Below are positions 7,211-16,426 of a DNA stretch of 64,000 nucleotides, one piece after another. Numbering within the stretch: position 1 is the first letter of the stretch; each line of letters begins with the position of its first letter. The notes under the pieces were generated by a model. It did no database searches, had not been told where the DNA came from, and worked only from the letters and a program-made list of their open reading frames with translations. This DNA comes from Caloramator fervidus (GTDB lineage: Bacteria > Bacillota > Clostridia > Clostridiales > Caloramatoraceae): contig NZ_FNUK01000001.1 of assembly GCF_900108045.1 (NCBI RefSeq), positions 122,300-186,299 of the forward strand, written 5' to 3'. The translations under genes and the position numbers were made by a program.

Positions 7211-8425
7211 ATGAGTTTTATAAATGTAACATCGGAAATAGGACAGCTAAGAAGGGTTTTGCTTCATAGACCTGGACAAGAGGTTGAAAATTTAGTTCCT
7301 GAATATTTAGGCAGGCTTTTGTTTGATGATATTCCATATCTTAAAATAGCTCAACAAGAGCATGATAGGTTTGCTGAAATCTTAAGGGAAAATGGTGCAG
7401 AGGTTTTATATCTTGAAAATTTAATAACTGAAGTTTTAGAAGATGATAAAATAAAGCTTGAGTTTTTAAATGAATTTTTAAATGAAAGCGGAATTACATC
7501 TCCTTCTTTAAAGGATACACTTGTTGAATATTTAGCAAAAATGCCATCAAGACAGATGGTTGATAAATTGATGGCTGGAGTTAGAAAAAATGAGGTTGAA
7601 GTAAAAGAGCCAACCTCATTAGTTGAAATGATGTCAGATGATTATCCGTTTTATTTAGATCCTATGCCAAATCTTTATTTTACAAGGGATCCTGGAGCAT
7701 CAATTGGAAATGGTATAACATTAAATAGGATGAGGACAGAGGCAAGAAGAAGGGAAACCTTATTTTTAAAGTACATAGTTAAATATCATAAGTTATTTGA
7801 AGGAACGCCTCTTTGGTATGATAGGTCAATGCCTTATTCTATAGAAGGTGGAGACGAGCTTGTTTTATCTGACAAAGTTGTTGCTATAGGTTGTAGCGAA
7901 AGAACATCTGCAGAGGCTATTGAAATAGTTGCAAAGAATTTATTTGAAAATACTTCTTTTGAAAAGATTTTGGTGTTTGATATTCCAAAGTGTAGAGCTT
8001 TTATGCATCTTGATACTGTATTTACCATGGTTGATTACGATAAGTTTACTATACATCCAGGTATTCAAGGACCTCTTAGTGTATATGAAGTAACTAAAGG
8101 AGCTAATAATACATTAAAGTTTAAGCATAATACAAGCCCTCTTGATAAAATACTTTCAGAGGCATTAAATATTTCATCCGTTGAATTGATTCCATGTGGT
8201 GGTGGAGACTTTATAGTAGCAGGAAGAGAACAATGGAACGATGGTTCTAATACTCTTGCAATTGCGCCGGGGGTTGTTGTAACATATGAAAGGAATTATG
8301 TTACAAATGAAATATTAACTAAAAGGGGCATAAAGGTACTTACAATCCCAAGCTCCGAACTTTCAAGAGGACGTGGTGGCCCAAGATGTATGAGCATGCC
8401 ACTTTATAGAGAAAATTTAAAATAA
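7211..8425 (+). CDS. arcA: Arginine deiminase
   Basis: A 404-residue cytosolic enzyme that hydrolyses L-arginine to citrulline and ammonia, first step of the arginine deiminase pathway. The guanidino-modifying fold is marked by [14 protein letters not shown] (substrate-binding Asp), [10 protein letters not shown] (Glu), [11 protein letters not shown] (catalytic His) and the C-terminal [13 protein letters not shown] with the nucleophile Cys at about residue 393. The length is typical. ATG 7211 is chosen because TTAGGAGGAAT lies just upstream; the longer frame to 7166 overlaps the promoter region. It is the first gene of arcA-arcB-arcD-arcC. Confidence 0.97.
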   Translation: MSFINVTSEIGQLRRVLLHRPGQEVENLVPEYLGRLLFDDIPYLKIAQQEHDRFAEILRENGAEVLYLENLITEVLEDDKIKLEFLNEFLNESGITSPSLKDTLVEYLAKMPSRQMVDKLMAGVRKNEVEVKEPTSLVEMMSDDYPFYLDPMPNLYFTRDPGASIGNGITLNRMRTEARRRETLFLKYIVKYHKLFEGTPLWYDRSMPYSIEGGDELVLSDKVVAIGCSERTSAEAIEIVAKNLFENTSFEKILVFDIPKCRAFMHLDTVFTMVDYDKFTIHPGIQGPLSVYEVTKGANNTLKFKHNTSPLDKILSEALNISSVELIPCGGGDFIVAGREQWNDGSNTLAIAPGVVVTYERNYVTNEILTKRGIKVLTIPSSELSRGRGGPRCMSMPLYRENLK

Positions 8426-8441
8426 AAAGGAGGAATTTAAA

Positions 8442-9431
8442 ATGCCAGTAAATTTAAAAGGAAGAAGCTTTTTAACACTTAAGGACTTTACTCCACTAGA
8501 AATTAGATACCTTCTTGACCTTTCCCATGATTTAAAAGCAAAGAAAAGAGCAGGAATAAGGCAAAAGCTTTTAGAAGGAAAGAACATAGTGTTATTATTT
8601 GAAAAAACATCAACAAGAACAAGATGTGCATTTGAAGTTGCAGCTCTTGATGAAGGTGCACATGTTACATTCCTTGGAGCTAATGATTCACAAATGGGTA
8701 AGAAGGAATCCTTAGAGGATACTGCAAAGGTTCTTGGAAGATATTATGATGGTATTGAATTTAGAGGATTTAAGCAAGAAACTGTTGAACTTCTTGCAAA
8801 ATATTCAGGGGTTCCTGTATGGAATGGATTAACTGACGTTGATCATCCAACACAAGTTCTTGCTGACCTTATGACAATTGAAGAACATATTCCAAAACCA
8901 CTTAATAAGGTAAAGATGGTTTTTGTTGGAGACACTAGAAACAACATGGCATATGCTTTAATGTATGGTGCTGCTAAGATGGGAATGCATTATGTTCTTT
9001 TAGGACCACAAGAATTATGGCCAGATATGAAGATAGTTGAAGAAATGAGGGAAGTTGCAAAGGAAACTGGCGCAAAGATTGAAGTTACAGACAACATAGA
9101 TGAAGCTGTAAAGGGAGCAGACGTAATTTATACAGACGTTTGGGTATCAATGGGTGAAGAAGATAAAATGGAAGAAAGAGTAAGATTATTATCAAAATAT
9201 AGAGTAACTATGGATATGATTAAGAAGACTGAAAATCCAGATGTTATATTCATGCATTGCTTACCATCTTTCCATGATTTTGAAACAAAGGTTGCAAAGG
9301 AAGCTAAAGAAAGAGGTCTTGACATAAGAGAAGTTGATGATGAAGTATTTAGAAGCAAACATTCAGTTGTATTTGATGAAGCTGAAAACAGATTACATAC
9401 AATAAAAGCTGTTATGGTAGCTACGTTATAA
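8442..9431 (+). CDS. arcB: Ornithine carbamoyltransferase (catabolic)
   Basis: A 329-residue enzyme. In the arginine deiminase pathway it runs phosphorolysis of citrulline to ornithine and carbamoyl phosphate. The carbamoyl-phosphate loop S57TRTR61, the [12 protein letters not shown] segment (about 134-145) and the ornithine-binding motif H272CLP275 are all present. It follows arcA after 16 bases with its own AAAGGAGG site and is followed by a GC-rich hairpin (9435-9455). The operon position makes the catabolic role much more likely than argF; sequence alone does not separate the two. Confidence 0.96.
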   Translation: MPVNLKGRSFLTLKDFTPLEIRYLLDLSHDLKAKKRAGIRQKLLEGKNIVLLFEKTSTRTRCAFEVAALDEGAHVTFLGANDSQMGKKESLEDTAKVLGRYYDGIEFRGFKQETVELLAKYSGVPVWNGLTDVDHPTQVLADLMTIEEHIPKPLNKVKMVFVGDTRNNMAYALMYGAAKMGMHYVLLGPQELWPDMKIVEEMREVAKETGAKIEVTDNIDEAVKGADVIYTDVWVSMGEEDKMEERVRLLSKYRVTMDMIKKTENPDVIFMHCLPSFHDFETKVAKEAKERGLDIREVDDEVFRSKHSVVFDEAENRLHTIKAVMVATL

Positions 9432-9434
9432 TAA

Positions 9435-9455
9435 AAGGGCAGCTTAGCTGCCCTT
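9435..9455 (+). terminator. Hairpin between arcB and arcD
   Basis: A perfect 10-bp stem with one-base loop (AAGGGCAGCT / AGCTGCCCTT). No proper T-run follows, so it is more likely a partial terminator or an mRNA-stabilising structure that lowers arcD-arcC expression relative to arcA-arcB. Confidence 0.5.
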
Positions 9456-9480
9456 AAATTAAAATAAGGGGTTGGATATT

Positions 9481-10893
9481 ATGGGCAGCAAAAAACTTGG
9501 ATTAGGGCTTTTGGTTCTTCTTGGAATTGGATCTATGATAGGTGGGGGGATATTTAATAGTCCTACCGATCTTATTTCAACATCAAATCCTCAAGCAACT
9601 GTGTTGGCTTGGGCTATAGGTGGAATAGGAGTTATTTGTCTTGCGTTGGTTTTTCAACTTCTTTCTAATAAAAGGCCAGATTTAAAAGGTGGAATATATT
9701 CTTATGCAAAAGCTGGTTTTGGAGATTTTATAGGATTTAACTCAGCTTGGGGTTATTGGCTTTCAGCTTTTTTAGGAAATGTAGCTTTCTTTGTTTTAAT
9801 ATTTAAAACAGTAAACAGCCTTTTAGGAAAAGGGAATGAGCTTCCTCCGTTTGTATCTTTTATACTAGGCTCTTTTATATTATGGGTTGTCCACTATCTT
9901 CAAACTAAGGGAACAAAATCTGCTGGTGTTGTAAGTGCAATAGTTACAGTGGCAAAATTACTTCCGCTTGCACTTGTCATAATTTTTGGAATTTTCGCAT
10001 TTAAATCTGATATATTCTTTGTTCCAAACTGGCAAACAAAACTTGTTGCCACAGGAGAGCCTACAACAATTTTAAACCAAATAAAAGGTGCGATGGGAAC
10101 TATACTTTGGTGTTTTGTAGGTGTTGAAGCGGCTGTTGTTTTATCCGAAAAGGCAGAATCGCCTAAAATAGTTGGAAAGGCAACTGTTTTAAGTCTTTTG
10201 ATAACTCTTTTAATTTATGTTTCAATTTCAACTATAGCTATGGGGGTTGTTCCTGCCAGTGAGCTTGTTGATGCTGGAACACCTCTTGCAGATGTTTTAG
10301 CAAGAACTTCAATAGGTAGGGCAGGATCTTATATAGTAAAAATAGGGCTTTTAGTATCAATACTTGGAGCTCTAATAAGTTGGGTTATGCTTTCTGCTGA
10401 AATACCTTATGTTGCTGCAAAAGATGGGGTAATGCCAAAGTGGTTTGCAAAGGAGAATGATAAGGGAGTTCCTATAAATTCTCTTATAATAACAAATGCT
10501 GTAACTCAGCTATTTTTGGTGTCTTTGCTATCTGATAAACTTCAAAACGCTTATTATGCTGTATTTTATATGGCAACTACCTGTATACTTTTACCATACC
10601 TTTTCTCAGCTTTATATGCTCTAAAGGTTGTAAAGGAAGACAAATTAAGTTCTTTAGACTTTATAATTGCCCTTGTTGCAACAGTTTATTCAATATATGT
10701 TATTTATGCAGTAGGACTTGTATATCTTGCAGCTGCTTTTATAATGTATGCAGTAGGATTGATCGTTTACTACTTTGCTAAAAAGGAAAAAGGGTTATCT
10801 TTTACAAATTCTGAAAAGGTTGCAAGTGTTTTAATAACATTAATTGCAATTTATATGATTATTCAAATAATATTAGGTAAAATAACATTATAG
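9481..10893 (+). CDS. arcD: Arginine/ornithine antiporter (APC family)
   Basis: A 470-residue membrane protein with 12 or more hydrophobic helices. It opens with LVLLGIGSMIGGGIFNSP, the APC-superfamily helix-1 signature (G-S-x-I-G-G-G-I-F) that binds the amino-acid backbone. It should exchange external arginine for internal ornithine without energy cost, feeding the deiminase pathway. ATG at 9481 is preferred over TTG 9472 because AAGGGGTTGG precedes it. Its position between arcB and arcC supports the assignment; a generic basic amino-acid antiporter is the alternative. Confidence 0.9.
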   Translation: MGSKKLGLGLLVLLGIGSMIGGGIFNSPTDLISTSNPQATVLAWAIGGIGVICLALVFQLLSNKRPDLKGGIYSYAKAGFGDFIGFNSAWGYWLSAFLGNVAFFVLIFKTVNSLLGKGNELPPFVSFILGSFILWVVHYLQTKGTKSAGVVSAIVTVAKLLPLALVIIFGIFAFKSDIFFVPNWQTKLVATGEPTTILNQIKGAMGTILWCFVGVEAAVVLSEKAESPKIVGKATVLSLLITLLIYVSISTIAMGVVPASELVDAGTPLADVLARTSIGRAGSYIVKIGLLVSILGALISWVMLSAEIPYVAAKDGVMPKWFAKENDKGVPINSLIITNAVTQLFLVSLLSDKLQNAYYAVFYMATTCILLPYLFSALYALKVVKEDKLSSLDFIIALVATVYSIYVIYAVGLVYLAAAFIMYAVGLIVYYFAKKEKGLSFTNSEKVASVLITLIAIYMIIQIILGKITL

Positions 10894-10907
10894 AAAGGAG
10901 ATTTGCT

Positions 10908-11858
10908 ATGGCAAGAATAGTTGTTGCTTTAGGAGGAAATGCTTTACAAGCAAATCCAAAGGACATTTCAGCTGAAGCTCAGCTTCAGACAGCTCATCAT
11001 ACTGCAAAAGCAATAGTTGACCTTATTGAAGATGGTCACGAAGTTATAATAGCCCATGGAAATGGTCCACAAGTTGGACAAATAGTTGCAACTTATGAAA
11101 TGGCAAATTCAGTAAATCCGAATAATCCTATAATGCCATTCCCAGAATGTGGTGCAATGAGTCAAGGATATATAGGATATCACCTTCAACAGGCAATAAG
11201 AGATGAAATGGTAAGAAGAAATATAAACAAGAGTATAGCTGCTATTGTAACACAAGTTATAGTTGATAAGAACGATCCTGGATTTAAAAACCCAACAAAG
11301 CCTGTAGGTTCTTTCTTTACAGAAGAGCAGGCTAAAAAGCTTATGGAAGAAAAAGGATATGTAATGAAAGAAGATGCAGGAAGAGGATGGAGAAGGGTTG
11401 TTCCATCTCCTATGCCAATAGATGTTGTTGAAAAGGATATAGTAAAGACCCTTGTTGAAGCAGGACATGTTGTTATAACTGTTGGTGGTGGTGGAGTTCC
11501 TGTAATTCAAAAGGAAGATGGAACATTAGAAGGCGTTGCAGCTGTTATAGATAAGGACCTTGCATCAGAAAAGATTGCAGAAATCCTTGATGCAGATGAG
11601 CTTATAATTTTAACTGCAGTTGAAAAGGTTGCAATAAACTTCAACAAGCCAGATCAAAAGGATTTAGATTCAATGACAGTTGAAGAAGCTAAAAAGTATA
11701 TGGAAGAAGGTCACTTTGCTCCAGGTTCAATGCTTCCAAAGGTTAAAGCAGCTGTTATGTTTGCAGAATCAAAGGAAGGAAGAAAGGCTATTATAACATC
11801 TCTTGAGAAGGCAAGAGATGCATTAAAGGGATTGACCGGAACAGTAATTACAAAATAA
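10908..11858 (+). CDS. arcC: Carbamate kinase
   Basis: A 316-residue amino-acid-kinase-fold enzyme. It makes ATP from carbamoyl phosphate and ADP, the energy-yielding last step of arginine fermentation. Seen motifs are VVALGGNAL at the N-terminus (phosphate-binding glycines), IAHGNGPQVGQI, the TVGGGGVPV loop, and VIDKDLASEKIA with LTAVEKVAINF. The length is typical. The ribosome-binding site is AGAAAGGAG before ATG 10908. It is the last gene of the operon, with a strong terminator directly after it. Confidence 0.97.
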   Translation: MARIVVALGGNALQANPKDISAEAQLQTAHHTAKAIVDLIEDGHEVIIAHGNGPQVGQIVATYEMANSVNPNNPIMPFPECGAMSQGYIGYHLQQAIRDEMVRRNINKSIAAIVTQVIVDKNDPGFKNPTKPVGSFFTEEQAKKLMEEKGYVMKEDAGRGWRRVVPSPMPIDVVEKDIVKTLVEAGHVVITVGGGGVPVIQKEDGTLEGVAAVIDKDLASEKIAEILDADELIILTAVEKVAINFNKPDQKDLDSMTVEEAKKYMEEGHFAPGSMLPKVKAAVMFAESKEGRKAIITSLEKARDALKGLTGTVITK

Positions 11859-11887
11859 TCACCCAAAGCATTGCTTTGGGTGATTTT
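11859..11887 (+). terminator. Terminator of the arc operon
   Basis: A 12-bp stem (11859-11870 with 11872-11883), followed by TTTT, lies one base after the arcC stop codon. Confidence 0.85.
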
Positions 11888-11916
11888 AATTATAGTTTAT
11901 ATCGTCCCTATGAGGG

Positions 11917-11960
11917 TGAAAATAAAAAGTAGCGTTGAGGTTTATTTAGACCTCAACGCT
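11917..11960 (-). terminator. Terminator of the dCache sensor gene
   Basis: A stem with 11-base arms (11931-11941 and 11950-11960) is followed on the minus strand by a T-rich tract (ACTTTTTATTTT). It sits immediately after the stop of the minus-strand gene at 11962. Confidence 0.8.
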
Positions 11961-11961
11961 T

Positions 11962-12897
11962 TTATAAAATCTTATCTTCGATTTTTTTTGCAATTTCTTC
12001 GTTTATTATATTTTCTTCTTTTAGTTTTTTAAGGGCAATAAGGCCTAAGATTTGAAATAAGGAAGTGTATTTTCCTATTTCTATTATAGTTCTGTTTTGT
12101 TTTTTTACGGTATCTACGTCTTTTTGAACTATTAAAGTCCAGCCAGTGTCGTTTATGTTAAAATAACATCCTAAAACTTCAACTTCTCTGTAGTCTTTAT
12201 AAGGAATTGTTTTTGAAAAATCTATGCTTGTTTTTATTTTTTGTATATCTATTTTTAAATTTCCTTTTGCTTCAGGAAAATATTTAGTATCTGTTAATAA
12301 AAGTCCATTTTTATCTACTATAAAGGATTCTATAGTTTCGTTGTTTTCAATTGATTTCATAAGAGTATTTAAAGATTCAAGATCTATTCTTGCGCATACA
12401 ACTCCTACTGTATTTTCTTCGTTAAATATAGGCACAGCAATATCTATATATAGCTTATCGTTTATTTTAATAACCTCTGACATTTTTTCAACTCCACTTA
12501 GGGCGCTTTTTATTACATATGAATTTAAAAATTCTTTTTTGTTTATAATAAATCCGCATATTATTTCGTTTTTATCGTTTATAATGTATATTTCCCTATA
12601 AGAAGGTTTATTGAACTTCATATATTCTATCATTTTTGAAATTTGACCTTTATTAAAATTTTGAGCCAACGTAAATTGAGCAAGGGCATTTAAGTCATAT
12701 ATAAATTCGTTTTTCCAATCTATTACAGAAACAAGCTGTCTTCTCCCTAATATCTCTAAGGTTTTTGTAGTTTCTTCTATGGTATTTGTTATGTTTATTT
12801 TATAAAAGGATGCACTTGTAAATATTGTTGGGATTATTGAAATTATAAGTAGTAAAATATATCTTAAATATTTGCAGTTTTTCTTTATAATCTTCAT
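11962..12897 (-). CDS. Membrane-anchored dCache-type sensor without an output domain
   Basis: A 311-residue protein. A membrane helix lies at about residues 12-30 (LRYILLLIISIIPTIFTSAS). A large extracytoplasmic region follows (about 35-265) with the dCache_1 order: a helical start, then YIINDKNEIICG, VIKINDKLYIDIAVPIF, VGVVCARIDLESL and FIVDKNGLLLTD. A weak second hydrophobic stretch is followed by only about 35 charged residues, so no methyl-accepting, GGDEF or kinase domain is attached. Start ATG 12897 follows GAGGTGG. A sensor without output could act through a partner protein; no partner is adjacent. The similarity is judged from pattern only. Confidence 0.6.
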   Translation of the reverse strand: MKIIKKNCKYLRYILLLIISIIPTIFTSASFYKINITNTIEETTKTLEILGRRQLVSVIDWKNEFIYDLNALAQFTLAQNFNKGQISKMIEYMKFNKPSYREIYIINDKNEIICGFIINKKEFLNSYVIKSALSGVEKMSEVIKINDKLYIDIAVPIFNEENTVGVVCARIDLESLNTLMKSIENNETIESFIVDKNGLLLTDTKYFPEAKGNLKIDIQKIKTSIDFSKTIPYKDYREVEVLGCYFNINDTGWTLIVQKDVDTVKKQNRTIIEIGKYTSLFQILGLIALKKLKEENIINEEIAKKIEDKIL

Positions 12898-12965
12898 ATT
12901 TACCACCTCTTAGTATATAATATTTCATGTTTAAAGGATTGGATTTTAAAAAAAGAGGGATGATT

Positions 12966-14246
12966 ATGGATCAACTTAAGAAACATTTTAGTAAAAGGGA
13001 AAAAATTTATGGACAATATTTTACTCCCTTAGAGGTTTCAAGGTTTATAGTAAAAAGGTGTTTAGATTATTTAAAAAAAGATGCAAAGGATATAAAAGCA
13101 CTTGACCCTGCCTGTGGAGATGGAAGTTTTTTGAAAGCTATGCTTTTAGAGGGGATAGAATATTTTGAAGGATATGATATAGATGAAAATATATTTGAAA
13201 AATTAAGTTTTGATATTTTAAGCAAAGTAAAAATTAAAGATGGCCTAATGTTAGAAGGGGAATATGATTTAGTTGTTGGGAATCCTCCTTTTTCTGCAAA
13301 GTTCAATAGAATTTCAAAAAAAGATATTCTTGATAGCTTTAAGCTAGGTAAAGGCAGAAAATCTCAGGCTATTGAAGTTCTTTTTCTTGAGAAATTTATA
13401 AATCTTACAAAGAATAATGGGGTTATAGGAATAATACTTCCCTTAGGAATTGTAGGGGCTTCCATGCTTCAGTATGTAAGGAATTATTTAGTTGAAAATA
13501 TTGAATTAAAGGAAATAATTTACTTAAACTCAGGAATATTTAAAAATGGAGCAACTACAGTTATTATAATTGGGGTTAAAAATAAGGCAGATAACAAAGC
13601 TTGCAAATTTGGAATTTTAGAGGGGTTAGAACCTATAAGTATTAGATATGTTGAAAAAAATATAGATGTTAAAAATTTAAATCCAGTTTATTATTTTGAA
13701 AACGATGAGGAAGATGGGGTAAAATTGGAAGATTTAATTTTAGAGATATTTTCAGGAAGGGGTTTTTACAAAGAAGAAAGGAAGAAAAAAATAACTCATG
13801 AAAAAACTGATAAAATATATATAACTGCTAAAAATGTAGGATGGGGGACTTTTCAGGATAAAGATGTTTTATACTTTAAAGGAGATATAGATGAAAAATA
13901 TATATTAAAAGAAAACGATATTATAATGTGTAGGGTTGGTCAAGGAACCATAGGAAGATGTTTAGTAATTAATAAGGATTTAGAAGGAAGTATAGTAGAT
14001 GATTGGTTCCATATTATAAGGCTTAAAGATAAAAAGTATAGCCGTGCTTTTTGTGGATATTTTTTAACTGAAAATTTTAAAAGAAAGATAAAAAAATATT
14101 GTATAGGCACGGGAACGCCTAATATATCAAAAACTAAACTTTTAAACATTAAAATTCCTTTTGATAAGATTGTAAAGGTGTATAATGAAAATAAGGGCAA
14201 AGATATATTTGAATTAAGTAAGATAATAGAAAAAGAATTAAATTAA
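12966..14246 (+). CDS. N6-adenine DNA methyltransferase with fused specificity-like domain
   Basis: A 426-residue protein. The methyltransferase part has motif X (GQYFTP, about residue 16), the AdoMet-binding motif I (D47PACGDGSF) and the catalytic motif IV (N106PPF), in the order X-I-IV expected of gamma-class N6-adenine enzymes. From about residue 255 the sequence resembles a single target-recognition half of a type I HsdS: KLEDLILEIFSGRGF, then ITAKNV, ENDIIMCRVGQGTIGR and GTGTPNISKTKLLNIKIP near the end. So modification and specificity sit in one chain, as in several type II enzymes. ATG 12966 follows AGAGGGA. The next gene starts 14 bases downstream and may be the restriction partner. 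Confidence 0.85.
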   Translation: MDQLKKHFSKREKIYGQYFTPLEVSRFIVKRCLDYLKKDAKDIKALDPACGDGSFLKAMLLEGIEYFEGYDIDENIFEKLSFDILSKVKIKDGLMLEGEYDLVVGNPPFSAKFNRISKKDILDSFKLGKGRKSQAIEVLFLEKFINLTKNNGVIGIILPLGIVGASMLQYVRNYLVENIELKEIIYLNSGIFKNGATTVIIIGVKNKADNKACKFGILEGLEPISIRYVEKNIDVKNLNPVYYFENDEEDGVKLEDLILEIFSGRGFYKEERKKKITHEKTDKIYITAKNVGWGTFQDKDVLYFKGDIDEKYILKENDIIMCRVGQGTIGRCLVINKDLEGSIVDDWFHIIRLKDKKYSRAFCGYFLTENFKRKIKKYCIGTGTPNISKTKLLNIKIPFDKIVKVYNENKGKDIFELSKIIEKELN

Positions 14247-14259
14247 GGGAGGTTTTCTT

Positions 14260-14988
14260 TTGATAAATCCAACTATAACAGTAGAAAATAATAAAATAAA
14301 CATAAACTTTTTAATAAAAAATAACGCATCAAAAATAAGGCTTAAAGAGAGAAAAAATGAGATGGGGGAAAGATTTTTAACTTTAAATGAAGCTTTAGAC
14401 AATGAAAATGCCTATATAGAGTGGCAGATAGGATATGATACTAAAGTTAATTCTAAGAATGACTATAAAATAGAGTGTTTAAAGGGGGATAAATATATAT
14501 ATTATAAGCAAAAAAAGGATAAAACAGAGAAAAAGTATCCTGCTGAGCTTATGGTTATAATTAAATATGCTTTAGATTTGGAACTTTTAACAAAGGAAGA
14601 TATAAAGGATATTTTAGATAAAGTTGATTATATATACGATAAACAGATATATTTAGATAATCACTCAATTATAGGAACGGATACAGGAATTTTTTTATAT
14701 GATGATTTTAAAATATTTAATAGAATACTTCCTATGGCCATTTTAAAAGAAAAGGATTATTTTATTGAAATGGAAAGAAAGCAAATGCAGTATGCAGCAG
14801 GATATCAGGTTATGGTCTATGTTTGTCCTTATTTTAAATCTTTAAAGAAAAAAAGCGATAACACTTATTCGTGGATTATAAATAAAGGTAATATTGATAT
14901 ATTTAAAAAGGTTTTACTATCCTTTTCTTTAGCCTCTAAACAACATAATAGGGATATAAAGGAGCTGGTTAGGATAATTATAAGTTAA
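14260..14988 (+). CDS. Unrecognised protein downstream of the methyltransferase, candidate restriction enzyme
   Basis: A 242-residue soluble protein that I do not recognise. It is rich in Lys, Asp and Ile, with no signal peptide or membrane helix. The N-terminal 45 residues look beta-rich, followed by AYIEWQIGYDTKVN and a central helical part (PAELMVIIKYALDLELLTKEDIKDIL). Near residue 170 is YFIEMERKQMQYAAGYQVMVYV, whose Glu and Lys could belong to a nuclease site, but no clear PD-(D/E)XK or HNH motif is present. The TTG start at 14260 follows AAGGGAGG. Tight linkage to the methyltransferase is the only reason to suspect a type II restriction enzyme; it could equally be an accessory protein. 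Confidence 0.65.
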   Translation: MINPTITVENNKININFLIKNNASKIRLKERKNEMGERFLTLNEALDNENAYIEWQIGYDTKVNSKNDYKIECLKGDKYIYYKQKKDKTEKKYPAELMVIIKYALDLELLTKEDIKDILDKVDYIYDKQIYLDNHSIIGTDTGIFLYDDFKIFNRILPMAILKEKDYFIEMERKQMQYAAGYQVMVYVCPYFKSLKKKSDNTYSWIINKGNIDIFKKVLLSFSLASKQHNRDIKELVRIIIS

Positions 14989-15002
14989 AACAATTTTTAG
15001 AA

Positions 15003-15031
15003 TTGAAAAAATATTTTTTGTAGTATATAAT
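15003..15031 (+). promoter_or_regulatory. Promoter of the maltodextrin transporter operon
   Basis: TTGAAA (15003-15008) and TATAAT (15026-15031) are spaced by 17 bp, a good sigma-A promoter. Transcription should start near 15038, directly before the large operator. Confidence 0.8.
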
Positions 15032-15038
15032 ATAATTG

Positions 15039-15075
15039 TTCAAACGTTTTCATAACTTTTATGAAAACGTTTGCA
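15039..15075 (+). promoter_or_regulatory. LacI-family operator: inverted repeat with cre-like halves
   Basis: A perfect inverted repeat with 13-base arms (15041-15053 and 15061-15073) and a 7-base spacer. Each arm contains AAAACGTTTG. The right arm, TGAAAACGTTTGCA (15062-15075), fits the CcpA cre consensus TGNAANCGNWNNCA; the left arm read on the opposite strand differs only at the end. CGTTTGC cores are also typical of MalR. Placed just after the start point, binding of a LacI-family repressor (CcpA or MalR) would block transcription. Confidence 0.75.
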
Positions 15076-15101
15076 AAAGATAAGTTTTAAGGGGGGTTTT
15101 T

Positions 15102-16358
15102 ATGAAAAGATTTTTAAGTTTTGTTATGACGTTTGTTTTGGTATTATCAGCCTTTGTAGGATGTTCAAAGCCTACATCAAATCAATCACAGGATATTAAT
15201 CAGCAAGGAGAGTTAAAGCCAGAGGAAGGAGCTACCATTGTTGTTTGGGAAAGCCAAGGAGCAGAAGGGGATTTTATAAAGTATGCTGCTCAAGAATTTG
15301 AAAAAAGGTATGGCATAAAGGTTAAGTTTGAGCCAGTTGAATCAACTCAAACAGTTAACAAACTTCAACAGGACGGACCTGCAGGCGTTGGAGCAGATAT
15401 AATTGCGGCTCCACACGATCAGCTTGGCAAAATGGTTGCGGCAGGGTTAATTCAGCCAAATCACAATCCAGAAAGATTTAAAAAGGATTTCTTAGAATCT
15501 GCAGTTCAAGGAGTAACCTATGAAGGAGAAGTTTATGGTTATCCGATAGGCATTGAAACGTATGCTTTATTTTATAATAAAGATATTATAAAACAACCAC
15601 CAAAAACCTTTGAAGAAATAATTGAGTTTGCTAAAAAGTATAATAATCCTAAAGAAAAAAAGTATGCTTTGATGTGGAATGTAGGGGATCCTTATTATTC
15701 ATATAGCTTTTTATCAGCCTTTGGAGGTTACGTGTTTGGAAATAATGGAACAAATAAAGATGATATTGGATTAAATAATGAAGGTGCTATAGAAGGAGCA
15801 AAATATTTTAAATCATTAAGAAACATATATGATGTAAAGCAAAAGGATGCTAATTATCAGTTTATGAGTGGACAGTTTGAAAACAATAAAGCTGCAATGA
15901 TAATTAACGGGCCATGGGCTGTTGCAGGATATAAAAAGGCAAAGGTTAATTTTGGAGTTGCACCGCTTCCAACTATGAATGGAAAACAACCGATTTCTTT
16001 TTCAGGAGTTAGAGGATTATATTTGAGTTCTTTTACAAAGTATCCAAATGCTGCGAAGTTATTCCTTGATTTTGTAACTTCAGATGAAATGCTTTTAAAA
16101 AGGTTTGAAATGACAGGACAAATTCCTCCGGTTAAATCTTTAATGGACAAACCTGAAATAAAAGATGACCCTATTGTTGCAGGTTTTATGGCACAGGCAC
16201 AATATTCAACTCCTATGCCATCAATACCACAAATGTCCCTTGTTTGGGAACCACTAGGTGCAGCTTTTTCAGCTATTTGGGATGGAAAGATGGAACCTAA
16301 AGAAGCTTTAGATAAGGCTGTTCAGACTATAAAGGATGCCATAGCAACTCAAAAATAA
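15102..16358 (+). CDS. malE: Maltose/maltodextrin-type ABC transporter substrate-binding lipoprotein
   Basis: A 418-residue extracellular solute-binding protein (family 1). A lipoprotein signal ends at FVGC, with Cys21 as the lipidated residue, followed by a polar linker. The mature part shows the MalE pattern: IVVWESQGAEGDFIKYAA, then GADIIAAPHDQLGKM, YGYPIGIETYALFYNKD, NGPWAVAGYKKA and the C-terminal VWEPLGAAFSAIWDG. It should capture malto-oligosaccharides and hand them to the two permeases downstream. It is regulated by the operator at 15039-15075. A hairpin after the stop probably sets a high ratio of this protein over the permeases. The exact sugar cannot be read from sequence. Confidence 0.88.
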   Translation: MKRFLSFVMTFVLVLSAFVGCSKPTSNQSQDINQQGELKPEEGATIVVWESQGAEGDFIKYAAQEFEKRYGIKVKFEPVESTQTVNKLQQDGPAGVGADIIAAPHDQLGKMVAAGLIQPNHNPERFKKDFLESAVQGVTYEGEVYGYPIGIETYALFYNKDIIKQPPKTFEEIIEFAKKYNNPKEKKYALMWNVGDPYYSYSFLSAFGGYVFGNNGTNKDDIGLNNEGAIEGAKYFKSLRNIYDVKQKDANYQFMSGQFENNKAAMIINGPWAVAGYKKAKVNFGVAPLPTMNGKQPISFSGVRGLYLSSFTKYPNAAKLFLDFVTSDEMLLKRFEMTGQIPPVKSLMDKPEIKDDPIVAGFMAQAQYSTPMPSIPQMSLVWEPLGAAFSAIWDGKMEPKEALDKAVQTIKDAIATQK

Positions 16359-16359
16359 T

Positions 16360-16383
16360 GGCATGGAAGGTATCTTCCATGCC
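16360..16383 (+). terminator. Hairpin between malE and malF
   Basis: The sequence GGCATGGAAG-(loop)-CTTCCATGCC forms a strong stem right after the malE stop codon and is followed by only a weak T tract. Such a structure typically causes partial termination or protects the upstream message, giving excess binding protein. Confidence 0.55.
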
Positions 16384-16426
16384 TTAAATTTAGATTGATG
16401 TTTTTACCTTTTTAGGAGGGAAAGAT

